From an uncultured Ignavibacteria bacterium (GTDB lineage Bacteria; Bacteroidota; Ignavibacteria; Tepidaquicellales; Tepidaquicellaceae), in NCBI GenBank assembly GCA_937924675.1, contig CALEVL010000247.1, positions 1-32,311 of the forward strand: 32,311 nucleotides of DNA, read 5' to 3'. Under the pieces are notes generated by a model that worked only from the letters and a program-made list of their open reading frames with translations, ran no database searches and was not told the DNA's origin. Both the position numbers and the translations under genes were made by a program. Of this stretch, positions 22,589-30,308 are shown in pieces (position 1 is the first letter of the stretch; every line of letters begins with the position of its first letter).

Positions 22589-24607
22589 TTGAAGGTTACC
22601 TTGATAAGAATTCTTTCCATAATAATATTGCTGTCCACTCTTTCACTTCCGGCGCTCTCGCAGGAAGAGAATGGTGAATTGTTCGAAATAGACAACATCA
22701 ATATTGTGTTTGTCGGGAAGCAGTCATTTGAGACCGAGACCATAAAGGGCATAATGGCTCTAAAAGAGGGTGACGAATTTGACAGGGATACATATCTTCA
22801 GGACATAGAAAGACTGAAGAAATTCTACTTCGATAACGGATACTTTGATATCAGCGTTGATACTTCATTACAATTTATTGATGACTCAAAAGAAGTAAAC
22901 GAAAAATTCATAATTAAGGCAGGCAGCAGGTACAAGATCAACGAAATGAATCTTGACGGACTTGAAAATGTGCCCGAGAATGTGATGGATCTGATCAAGA
23001 GACCTATTGACAGAAAGATGGATGCAGGTAAGTTTTATTCAAAGGATACCATTCGACAGGAAATTTCCAGAATCATGGAAATTCTCTCTAATAACGGATA
23101 TGCACTTGCAGTACCGGAAAGTCCTGATGTACTTAAATACGAGTCAAACAATCCTTTGCTTGAAGGCAAGGTAAACCTCACACTGACTTTCATTACCGGC
23201 GAAGTATACACATTTGGAAACACAAAGATCTCCTTCAGCGGAGAAAAATATAATATCACGCAGAATGATATTACGCGTGAGTTAACATATAAAGCCGGTG
23301 AGCAATACAGCAAGGAGAAGATTGTTCAAAGTGAAATTAATCTTTCCAAGATGTCGATTCTCGAAAACCCGAGAATTACATTTTCTACAATAGACAGCAT
23401 AAAACATGTTATCGACCTCTCTCTCAATATCCTTGTGTCAAATAAGTACGAACTGACTCCCGAGATATTCGGCTACTATTTTCAGAATTATTTTTACATG
23501 GGTGCAGGTATTTCAATATCGGATAAGAATTTTCTGGGCGGCGGAAGAGTGCTCACTTCTGCCTTGAGAGCATATTATAATTCCACAATAAATTACCGTA
23601 TGGAGTGGATCAATACGCTCTATCAGCCGTTTCTATTCGGTAATAAGAATACGTCGGGAAGCTGGAACTTTGGACTCAAGTATGCTTCAGATGAACTTAC
23701 TAATACGAGTACAATAACCAATCTCTTTAACGTGGCTTATGATCTTCCGACCTACACATACATAAACAGGATCATTACATCATGGCAGACTGATTTTGAT
23801 AATGTAACACTCAAGAAAGATATAATTTCCGAAGACTCGTTATTGCTAAAGAGTTTTGAACTCAATGTACTGGACTCCAAAATATCGATTGCGCTGATTC
23901 ACAACACAGTGAACAATCTGCAATTCCCTTTTAGCGGAAATTTTCAATCTTATGAACTTGCAGAGGCAGGTCTATTATCGGGATTGATCAAGAATCTCAT
24001 TAACAGTTATACAAGCAGTTATGTAAAATTCACAAACCTGAACTCATTCTATTTTAATTTATCCAACAGGGATTTCAAAGTTCCTTCTGCACTCGCATCA
24101 AAATTCTATTGGGGTTCTATTTTTGAATACGGTGACAACAATTTCACCTTTTATGATCAGGAAGTAAGCGGAGACAGAGTTCCGAATGATGAAAGATTCG
24201 TGTGCGGCGGAAGTTCAAGCATCAGGGGATGGGGAGCAAAACAGCTCGGCATAGTGCGCGATAAGGAACTTGGGGGTAATTTCATTTTGGAGACATCGAT
24301 TGAACACAGACTAAGGCCGTTTCTTGATATCAGCAATGTGTACCTTCGCGATCTTGGTTTTGCTACATTCATAGACATGGGGAATGTCTGGTCAGAACTA
24401 GATAAGTTCAAGTTGAATGAAATTGCAGTTGCCGCAGGAGCGGGGATAAGATACTACACAATTGTCGGCGCGATACGTTTTGATATAGGATTCAAAGTGT
24501 ATGATCCACAGCCCGGTGAGATCGGAGGTTCAAAATGGCTGTTTGGTTCCGGGGCAAATTTCAATGACAAGTATAATTTTCAGTTCGGAATAGGAAACAC
24601 ATTTTGA
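22589..24607 (+). CDS. BamA/TamA-like outer-membrane protein (POTRA repeats plus beta-barrel)
   Basis: Omp85-superfamily protein of about 672 aa. A signal peptide (MKVTLIRILSIIILLSTLSLPALSQ, broken after LSQ) is followed by about three POTRA-like units, e.g. IDNINIVFVGKQSFETE with a GDEFDRD turn, and FGNTKISFSG. From about residue 275 there is a C-terminal surface-antigen beta-barrel with the lid-loop motif SSSIRGWGAKQLG (about 549) and terminal aromatic GIGNTF. At 672 residues with few POTRAs it is more like TamA than full BamA. The start is a TTG (22589 chosen, as it gives a standard signal peptide; 22586 is possible). It precedes holB by 4 nt. Confidence 0.85.
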   Translation: MKVTLIRILSIIILLSTLSLPALSQEENGELFEIDNINIVFVGKQSFETETIKGIMALKEGDEFDRDTYLQDIERLKKFYFDNGYFDISVDTSLQFIDDSKEVNEKFIIKAGSRYKINEMNLDGLENVPENVMDLIKRPIDRKMDAGKFYSKDTIRQEISRIMEILSNNGYALAVPESPDVLKYESNNPLLEGKVNLTLTFITGEVYTFGNTKISFSGEKYNITQNDITRELTYKAGEQYSKEKIVQSEINLSKMSILENPRITFSTIDSIKHVIDLSLNILVSNKYELTPEIFGYYFQNYFYMGAGISISDKNFLGGGRVLTSALRAYYNSTINYRMEWINTLYQPFLFGNKNTSGSWNFGLKYASDELTNTSTITNLFNVAYDLPTYTYINRIITSWQTDFDNVTLKKDIISEDSLLLKSFELNVLDSKISIALIHNTVNNLQFPFSGNFQSYELAEAGLLSGLIKNLINSYTSSYVKFTNLNSFYFNLSNRDFKVPSALASKFYWGSIFEYGDNNFTFYDQEVSGDRVPNDERFVCGGSSSIRGWGAKQLGIVRDKELGGNFILETSIEHRLRPFLDISNVYLRDLGFATFIDMGNVWSELDKFKLNEIAVAAGAGIRYYTIVGAIRFDIGFKVYDPQPGEIGGSKWLFGSGANFNDKYNFQFGIGNTF

Positions 24608-24611
24608 TATT

Positions 24612-25739
24612 ATGTGGGATAAAGTAATAGGACAGGAGAGAGCAAAGTCCATTCTGACAAATACTTTTCAGAGGAAGAGAATAGCTCACGCATATCTTTT
24701 TCACGGACAGGAAGGAACCGGCAAAGATGCGGCGGCAGTTGAGTTTGCAATGCTGATCAATTGTGAATCCCCTGTAAACAACGAAGAGGCATGCGGTGTA
24801 TGCAAAAGCTGCAAGGATATTTCTTCACTCAGGCCTCCTTTAATGAGATTCATCACTGCGCTACCAACGGGAAAGAATGAAAGCGAGGACAAGGATCCCT
24901 TGGTTACACTTGATGAAGAAGATGCGCAGACATATCTGCATGAACTTTCTAAGAAAGCCGGAGACAAATATCACCGGATAAATATTCCCGGAGCAAATGA
25001 TATTCGGATCTCAAGCATCAGACTCCTCAAAGATCAGGTATCACTTACCGGCTATGCAAACAAGAAGAAGGTATTCATGATCTCGCAGGCGGACAGAATG
25101 AATCAGCAAAGTTCCAATGCATTGCTGAAGATACTTGAAGAGCCGCCGGAAGATACTATTCTGATTCTCACAACATCCAGGGTCAATTCACTTCTTCCTA
25201 CAATTGTCGGCAGATGCAGCCTGCTAAAGTTTGAACCGCTTTCGGAAGACGAAATTTTCAGCTATCTAAAGACTAATCATCCTGAGTTGAATGAACGGGA
25301 TGCAAAGTTCTTTGCCGCACTATCACAGGGAAGCATAACCGTCTGCGGGGATATCATGTCACAGGATTATATGGACTTGCGTGACAGAGTGATCGGCTAC
25401 ATTGCATCTACCATAACAAACAGGCATCTGATTCTTGGCGCAGAGATAGACAATGTCATTTCAAAAAAAGATAAGCAGAGGATAAAGAGATTTCTGTCAT
25501 TGCTGGCAATATGGTTCCGTGATGTTGCGCTGATGAGTTCCGGCGAAGAGAAGTATGTAATTAATTCTGACAAGCTCGAACGCATCGAAAAGTTTACGGT
25601 AAACTATAACTCTGAAAATTATTCCATTATAAAACTGATTGAAGATGCGATACTTGATGTTGACAGGAATATTTTTCCGGAACTTCTGCTGACGAATCTG
25701 TCAATAAGAATTTCCGGGATGATATCGAAGAAGAGTTGA
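24612..25739 (+). CDS. holB: DNA polymerase III delta-prime subunit
   Basis: Clamp-loader AAA+ subunit, 375 aa. The N-terminus (WDKVIGQERAKSIL) is typical, and the P-loop GQEGTGKD (32-39) ends in Asp in place of the usual Ser/Thr, as expected for a subunit that need not hydrolyse ATP. A zinc module has Cys51, Cys61, Cys64 and Cys67. An insert of about 40 residues (TGKNESEDKDPLVTLDEEDAQ region) follows. Then come ISQADRMNQQSSNALLKILEEPP and TTSRVNSLLPTIVGRC, the core delta-prime/gamma motifs. It is the last gene before the 740-nt repeat-bearing intergenic region. Confidence 0.9.
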   Translation: MWDKVIGQERAKSILTNTFQRKRIAHAYLFHGQEGTGKDAAAVEFAMLINCESPVNNEEACGVCKSCKDISSLRPPLMRFITALPTGKNESEDKDPLVTLDEEDAQTYLHELSKKAGDKYHRINIPGANDIRISSIRLLKDQVSLTGYANKKKVFMISQADRMNQQSSNALLKILEEPPEDTILILTTSRVNSLLPTIVGRCSLLKFEPLSEDEIFSYLKTNHPELNERDAKFFAALSQGSITVCGDIMSQDYMDLRDRVIGYIASTITNRHLILGAEIDNVISKKDKQRIKRFLSLLAIWFRDVALMSSGEEKYVINSDKLERIEKFTVNYNSENYSIIKLIEDAILDVDRNIFPELLLTNLSIRISGMISKKS

Positions 25740-25812
25740 GTTGAAAGTTGTGTCGGAGCCGTCCCTTCGGGAAAAGTTGAAGATTCTGTAGCTGTGAAAT
25801 AGTTTTATTTAT

Positions 25813-25880
25813 GCGACCCCTTCAGGGTCGTTACACCTTCGTATAGAATTTCTATAAACATGGAATCCCTTCGGGATTTG
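25813..25880. repeat. Palindrome-rich intergenic repeat, copy 1
   Basis: Contains three hairpins in a row: CGACCC/GGGTCG around CTTCA, the perfect TATAGAA-T-TTCTATA, and AATCCC/GGGATT around TTC. The same order of elements is found, diverged, at 26341-26405; both copies share GAATTTCT(A/G)TAAACATGGAATCC. Confidence 0.75.
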
Positions 25881-26173
25881 CTTTATGACAAAGCAAACAT
25901 ATCCAATCAAATACCAAATCACCTGGAGCAGACCAGACAGATTTTTGAGTATTTTGGAACAGCACAACCACTGTCTCCAATTTGCGCTGTGTAATAAGTA
26001 TGCTGTTGAATCCTATGATATGCAATGAATCTGGCTATCCGTTAAGGCTGTCTCAACCCACCTCACAAAACATTGCTTAGGCCAGTAAATTTCTGATTGT
26101 ATATTGAATTAGTTATAGTACTGCAAAGCTTAAGCTATAATCTAGTGTAAAGTTACTTTTCTATTGGTAGATC

Positions 26174-26193
26174 CCCGCCTGCAGGGGGCAGGC
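26174..26193. repeat. Core-less copy of the GC-armed element
   Basis: CCCGCCTG (26174-26181) is followed, after a single C, by AGGGGGCAGGC (26183-26193). The two ends of the 44-nt element are therefore present with essentially no core. It lies inside a larger palindrome: ATCCC at 26171-26175 pairs with GGGAT at 26205-26209. Confidence 0.55.
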
Positions 26194-26340
26194 CTGTATT
26201 CGCAGGGATGACAATCCAGGTTGTGCTAATATTGACAAAGTGTCTAAGGCTTTAGAAAGGAAATCTTTGCTTTGAAATAGACATTAAGATTGAGAATGAT
26301 TTTGCGAATTGATTGGATTTGAATTTAGATTTGTTTGTCT

Positions 26341-26405
26341 GATCCCTTCTAGGTCGCTGCATCATTGTTTTGAATTTCTGTAAACATGGAATCCTTTTGG
26401 GATTC
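26341..26405. repeat. Palindrome-rich intergenic repeat, copy 2
   Basis: Diverged second copy of the repeat at 25813-25880, in the same orientation. GATCCCTTCTAGGTCGC corresponds to the first hairpin, GAATTTCTGTAAACATGGAATCC is nearly identical, and the last hairpin is degraded to AATCCTTTTGGGATT. Decay of the stems suggests it is older or no longer under selection. Confidence 0.7.
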
Positions 26406-26482
26406 AATTATATCAAAATTGAAATCTACTAAACAAATTCACTTAGGAACAATAGGAGGTTTGGAAATAAACTAAGTCACAA

Positions 26483-27607
26483 CTACAGGGAATCAGGATG
26501 ATCTGTGTTTGTGATGTCTTTTGCGATTTCAATAATTTCTCTTTCTCTTTTACCAATCTCAAACATACTGCAGATCCTTTCTCTTGCCCTGACGCCTGAT
26601 GATTCCGGAAGTTCAAGAGCTTGTGCTATGCTCTCTGCAATGAGTGTAATGTCTTTCCTTTTTACAACGATGCCTGTATCTCCAATTATGCCGGGAATGC
26701 CGTTCACATCTGATCCAACCGGTACGCAACTGCAGAGCATCGCCTCGCAAATTGTACTCGGCATTCCTTCAAACAATGATAACTGCGAATAAACCTTTGC
26801 TGATGAATATAGTCTTATCAGCTCATCATAATTTACTTTCCTGTGCAACTCCAAATTATTCAGTCCTGATGAATTCAGCATATTGAAATGCTCGTCATTG
26901 AGTCCTATAAGAATGAACTTAACATCGGGCATGATCTTCGCGCATTCGAAAAGCACATCGAATCCCTTTCTCATGAATTCATACTTGTTCGTAATATAAC
27001 CTGCGCATACAACGGCTTTCTCTTTAACTATCTTTTCATCTCTCTTGAATATTTCCGGATCATAGCCCAGACGAACTGTCTTCATTGGAGTCTTTATACC
27101 CGGTATCATATTTCTGATGCCGTCGCGCAAAGGCGGACGGGACGGGTCTTTCGAATAAATGTAAGTATTCACATTCTCAATTAGTGAATCATCCACCGGA
27201 AGGATCATTGAACAATTCATGTGAGAATAAGTTGTGCAGAATCGCCTTGCCTTTTTCCGGAAATTCGAACTTGTGAAGACGCCCATCTCAATTTCCGGGA
27301 TATAGGTTGCTTCGTATCCACCGACACAAATAATGCTTTTCTTCCTATACAACTTCCCTATCATGACCGGGAGGAATGTATGATAATCTGCAAACCATGA
27401 GTAGATCAGATCGTACTTGGGAATTCTGAAGAGATATGAGAAGAAGCTTCTGATGAATGTAAATATTATGGTGAAGTTCTTAGGCATGTGAACTTCATCA
27501 ACATCAACATCAAATTGCTTTTTGAGAATTTGAATATCGTTAGTAACGAATTTAGCATTCGCATCATCTCTTTTTACAAACAGGATTCTAAGCTTTTGTT
27601 TGCTCAC
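26483..27607 (-). CDS. GT4-type glycosyltransferase
   Basis: GT-B-fold retaining glycosyltransferase (glycosyl transferases group 1) of 374 aa. The C-terminal donor-binding half has the RKGFD segment (213-217) and the E-x7-E motif FEGMPSTICEAML (Glu280, Glu288) followed by PVGSDVNGIPGIIGDTG. The N-terminal half is acceptor-specific with a hydrophobic patch (TIIFTFIRSFFSYLF, 46-60) likely to contact membrane. The start is GTG at 27607, one nucleotide after the methyltransferase stop. It is the last gene of a three-gene polysaccharide cluster; the sugar is unknown. Confidence 0.88.
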   Translation of the reverse strand: MSKQKLRILFVKRDDANAKFVTNDIQILKKQFDVDVDEVHMPKNFTIIFTFIRSFFSYLFRIPKYDLIYSWFADYHTFLPVMIGKLYRKKSIICVGGYEATYIPEIEMGVFTSSNFRKKARRFCTTYSHMNCSMILPVDDSLIENVNTYIYSKDPSRPPLRDGIRNMIPGIKTPMKTVRLGYDPEIFKRDEKIVKEKAVVCAGYITNKYEFMRKGFDVLFECAKIMPDVKFILIGLNDEHFNMLNSSGLNNLELHRKVNYDELIRLYSSAKVYSQLSLFEGMPSTICEAMLCSCVPVGSDVNGIPGIIGDTGIVVKRKDITLIAESIAQALELPESSGVRARERICSMFEIGKREREIIEIAKDITNTDHPDSL

Positions 27608-27608
27608 G

Positions 27609-28352
27609 TCAGATCTTTTTGCCGGTTAAGAGAAATATTGCGGAATCTCTTTCTCTTACTCTCGCCGGAGTAAGCTTGTCTTCTATCAACAGTTTTATCT
27701 GACCAAGCAGGGCAAACGGCTTATAAAGAATTTTCCCAACAGCTCCCAAAGAGTTTGCAAAAGATTCAAAGAAAGCAAGCCGCAGTTGCGTTGGTACGGC
27801 AAGCTGTCCGAGAACCGGATAACAATCAATTACTTCAAAGCCATGTCGTGAAAGAAGAGACTTGAGTCCGAGATGAGTCCATCTGTTAAAATCATATGGC
27901 GCAGCATGAAACTGCCATGTTCCGTGAGTTGAAAGAAAAAGTAATCCGCCTTTCTTCAGTACGCGGTTGCATTCGTTCATATACTTGTCAAACTCCTCAA
28001 CATGCTCGAGCACCTGAGAAGATATAACAACATCAAAACTTTCATCATCAAACGGCAGAAGCTGCCCCGGATAAAGTTCACAATCTGCATGAGGGTTATC
28101 TCCAATATCCGCACCGATATATTCACTGCAAACTCCGGCAACAACATACTGATACGGTTTCACTCCGCAACCGTAATCAAGAACACGAAGATGATTCTTG
28201 CCGGCAAGATGCTTTGGGATAGTGAACTCGTATGCCTTGCGGAGTTGACTGCTTACATAGCTGTATGGATTGAACACAGAGGGACTTATGATGGAGCGTA
28301 TCTCCTTTGACTGTTCTTTGTAATTGAATGCGGGGAAATTATTGTTGTTCAT
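27609..28352 (-). CDS. SAM-dependent methyltransferase
   Basis: Class I methyltransferase (type 11-like), 247 aa. Motif I is RVLDYGCGVKPY (56-67), with an acidic residue after the next strand (GADIGDNP, 80-87), motif II FDVVISSQVLEHVEE (106-120), and the post-II strand KKGGLLFLSTHG. The 100-residue C-terminal part is hydrophobic and basic. Its ATG overlaps the flippase stop by 4 nt, and it abuts the GT4 gene. It probably modifies a sugar or lipid intermediate of the same glycan, which is inferred from context. Confidence 0.87.
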   Translation of the reverse strand: MNNNNFPAFNYKEQSKEIRSIISPSVFNPYSYVSSQLRKAYEFTIPKHLAGKNHLRVLDYGCGVKPYQYVVAGVCSEYIGADIGDNPHADCELYPGQLLPFDDESFDVVISSQVLEHVEEFDKYMNECNRVLKKGGLLFLSTHGTWQFHAAPYDFNRWTHLGLKSLLSRHGFEVIDCYPVLGQLAVPTQLRLAFFESFANSLGAVGKILYKPFALLGQIKLLIEDKLTPARVRERDSAIFLLTGKKI

Positions 28353-29821
28353 ATTCCTCTTAGCTTTCTTGAGTATTTCAAAAAGAATCCTTTGATTGAA
28401 GTTAATTCTATCTGCTCGTAGAATCCGAACAGATAAAGTATGAACGGGAACGCTGCTATTGCAAGTGTCTTCAGTGATATCTCTAAAATGGTGCTGTCAA
28501 TATCAATGATGAAGAACGGAACTGTAAGAGCAATTGCCAGCAGAAGCATCAGCAAGAGTTTCCGCATTTCCCATTTGATGAAATAATATCTTGGCGACAA
28601 AATATAGATCATGATCACGCAGATCAGGTATGAGAGAAAGTTTGCCGCTGCTGCTCCATACATTTTGAACATTGGAATCAGAAGCAGATTGAGCAGAAAA
28701 TTTGCAACAGTTGCGACGATGTAGATCATCAGCACAACATTAGTCTTCTTGCTGTGATAAAAACTCATGTGGCCTGTTACCTGCATATTCATAAGAACGA
28801 ATGCGTAGGCAAGCATTGGTATGACAGATGCGGCGCCCCAATAATCAGTGTTAAGCGCGAAGACCTTTATCAGATGAGGTGCATAGAGTGAAAGAGCAAG
28901 TGCAGACCATGTTATAATGAACTGTGCGTAAGTGACTGTCTTTGTAAAGAATCTCGGAGCGTTTTCATCCTCAAGCTTCTTCCAGAAGACGACGGGAAAT
29001 GCCATTGCAAAAGGTGCAACAATTAGAAAGTTCAGCACGCCTGAAATGTTATAGCCGAGTCCGTAGAGTCCGACCTGAGTTGAATCAGTAAGATAGCCCA
29101 GAATGAAACGGTCCTGTCCACTGAGCAGCATTGAGACAAAGCTTGCAAGCATCAGCGGCAGAGTGAATGCCATGAGTTCCTTTGCGAGAGCTTTGTCAAA
29201 GCTGAATCGCAGATACCTTAGCATGAAAGGAGTCAATACAATGAGCATCAACACAGGTGCAATAAGTTTAGCAATAAATATGCCGGTGATCTTCTGGTCA
29301 ATATTGAACAGCACATAAAGCTGAACACCCATTGAGACGATCGTGCTTGTAACAACAACTGCTAAGTACTTGCCGGCTTTTTCCTGCATGCGGAGAATGA
29401 CGAGAGGAATGCCGATAAGAGATTCCGCGGTTGAAATGCCGAAGCAAATCAGAACGAGTGTTGTGTATTGTGATGATTCAAACAGCAATCCGGACAGTTG
29501 ATCTTTGAGTAACAATCCCGCGGCAAGAAACATGAGATTGATTACGGCAACGATTGAGAAGACCGTAAAGGCAAGTTTTCTTTTTTCATCCTCGCCGTTT
29601 GCATTTGCGGCCCATCTCATGAACGCCGTTTCGAAAGCAAAGAGTACGAATGAGTTAATAATTTGCCAGAAGATCTCTGCTCTAACCAGCACGCCGTACT
29701 GATCGACCGAAAGATAGAGTGAGTATAATGGAAACAGAATGAACCCCGCTAATTTAAGGGATATTCTGCTTAGCCCGTAAACAGCGGACTGCCGGACAGT
29801 ATTTTTTATGTCGCTTAGCAA
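28349..29821 (-). CDS. Wzx-like polysaccharide flippase (MATE/PST superfamily)
   Basis: Multi-pass membrane protein of 490 aa with about 14 hydrophobic segments, typical of lipid-linked oligosaccharide flippases (Polysacc_synt family). The N-terminal KNTVRQSAVYGLSRISLKLAGF segment and the following FPLYSLYLS are characteristic. The only upstream start that keeps this segment is TTG at 29821; on the minus strand a small GTTGA/TCAAC hairpin lies just before it (29824-29838). It heads the cluster with the methyltransferase and GT4 genes. The upstream region is the nested repeat island at 29822-30308. Confidence 0.88.
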   Translation of the reverse strand: MLSDIKNTVRQSAVYGLSRISLKLAGFILFPLYSLYLSVDQYGVLVRAEIFWQIINSFVLFAFETAFMRWAANANGEDEKRKLAFTVFSIVAVINLMFLAAGLLLKDQLSGLLFESSQYTTLVLICFGISTAESLIGIPLVILRMQEKAGKYLAVVVTSTIVSMGVQLYVLFNIDQKITGIFIAKLIAPVLMLIVLTPFMLRYLRFSFDKALAKELMAFTLPLMLASFVSMLLSGQDRFILGYLTDSTQVGLYGLGYNISGVLNFLIVAPFAMAFPVVFWKKLEDENAPRFFTKTVTYAQFIITWSALALSLYAPHLIKVFALNTDYWGAASVIPMLAYAFVLMNMQVTGHMSFYHSKKTNVVLMIYIVATVANFLLNLLLIPMFKMYGAAAANFLSYLICVIMIYILSPRYYFIKWEMRKLLLMLLLAIALTVPFFIIDIDSTILEISLKTLAIAAFPFILYLFGFYEQIELTSIKGFFLKYSRKLRGI

Positions 29822-29939
29822 GGGTTGAAAATATCAACTTTATCCCTGATAAGAAATGTATCTATTAGCAAATAAGTCAATAGCATTCTCCACCTGCGGC
29901 TGAATCTATTTTTGTCATCCTGAGCAAGCGAAGCGCCGC

Positions 29940-29983
29940 GCCTGCCCGCATTTGTCAAACGAATTACACTCTTTGCAGGCGGG
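29940..29983. repeat. GC-armed element, 44 nt (copy B)
   Basis: GCCTGCCCGCA (29940-29950), 25-nt core (29951-29975), CAGGCGGG (29976-29983). It is inserted between GAAGCG(CCGC) and AAGGATCC of the surrounding repeat. Read on the minus strand the core begins CAAAGAGTGTA. Confidence 0.8.
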
Positions 29984-30066
29984 AAGGATCCATACACCGG
30001 TCAAAGCGAGATTGAGTGCGCTGAATACTACTTAATTGGAAGTAGGATATCTGTGAATGGATCCTT

Positions 30067-30110
30067 CCCGCCTGCAGAGTTAAGAATTCATATACTCTCT
30101 GCGGGCAGGC
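30067..30110. repeat. GC-armed element, 44 nt (copy C)
   Basis: CCCGCCTG (30067-30074), 25-nt core (30075-30099), TGCGGGCAGGC (30100-30110). The ends are identical to copy B and the total length is the same, but the core begins CAGAGTTAAG and otherwise differs strongly. It is the inverted partner of copy B in the composite repeat. Confidence 0.8.
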
Positions 30111-30162
30111 GCTTCGCTCAGGATGACAAAAAGATAGGATTGAAGTAAAATTCTTTTCTTCT

Positions 30163-30231
30163 CGTTACCAAGCCCCCCGCCTGTAAAGTGTGCACATGAA
30201 TGGCTGTCTGCGGGCAGGCAGCTTGGTAACG
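30163..30231. repeat. Hairpin CGTTACCAAGC / GCTTGGTAACG with nested 44-nt element (copy A)
   Basis: The outer 11-bp perfect stem is 30163-30173 with 30221-30231. Inside it, at 30176-30219, lies CCCGCCTG, a 25-nt core (30184-30208) and TGCGGGCAGGC. The host palindrome here is unrelated to the one around copies B and C, which shows that the inner unit is an independent module. No gene is present between this hairpin and the stop codon at 30309. Confidence 0.8.
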
Positions 30232-30308
30232 CACTCACAACTAATTGTCAGATACCTCAAGCTCTGCCGCGATTGAATCCGCCAAGCGCAAGGAAACCGA
30301 AACAATAC

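Larger units (their letters stand above)
25881..26482. other. Intergenic region after holB
   Basis: Apart from the three repeat units listed, I see no gene or RNA signature in this stretch. It is AT-rich with stop codons in all frames. It also contains a CCCTTCGGG hairpin near 25762 just after holB, without a clear T-run. Confidence 0.5.
29904..30141. repeat. 238-nt composite inverted repeat
   Basis: Each arm reads, from the outside in: a TTTTTGTCATCCTGAGC block, GCGAAGC, the GC-armed element (29940-29983 left, 30067-30110 right), then AAGGATCCAT. Outside the 25-nt element cores the arms are nearly identical apart from two small indels (AA and CCGC on the left). The cores match at only about half of positions. 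The central spacer (about 29994-30056) is unique. The GTCATCCTGAGC..GAAGC|AAGGATC sequence resembles a common dispersed bacterial repeat that has been split by the inner element. Confidence 0.85.

Noticed and set aside
29904..30231. CRISPR array
   Set aside because: The constant ends flanking ~25-nt variable segments superficially recall repeats and spacers. However, the units are palindromic, dispersed, in both orientations, nested in other repeats and not in a regular tandem array, and no cas genes are present.
29822..30308. Insertion sequence or transposon with long terminal inverted repeats
   Set aside because: The inverted arms enclose only about 60 unique bases and no transposase reading frame, so it is not an autonomous element.
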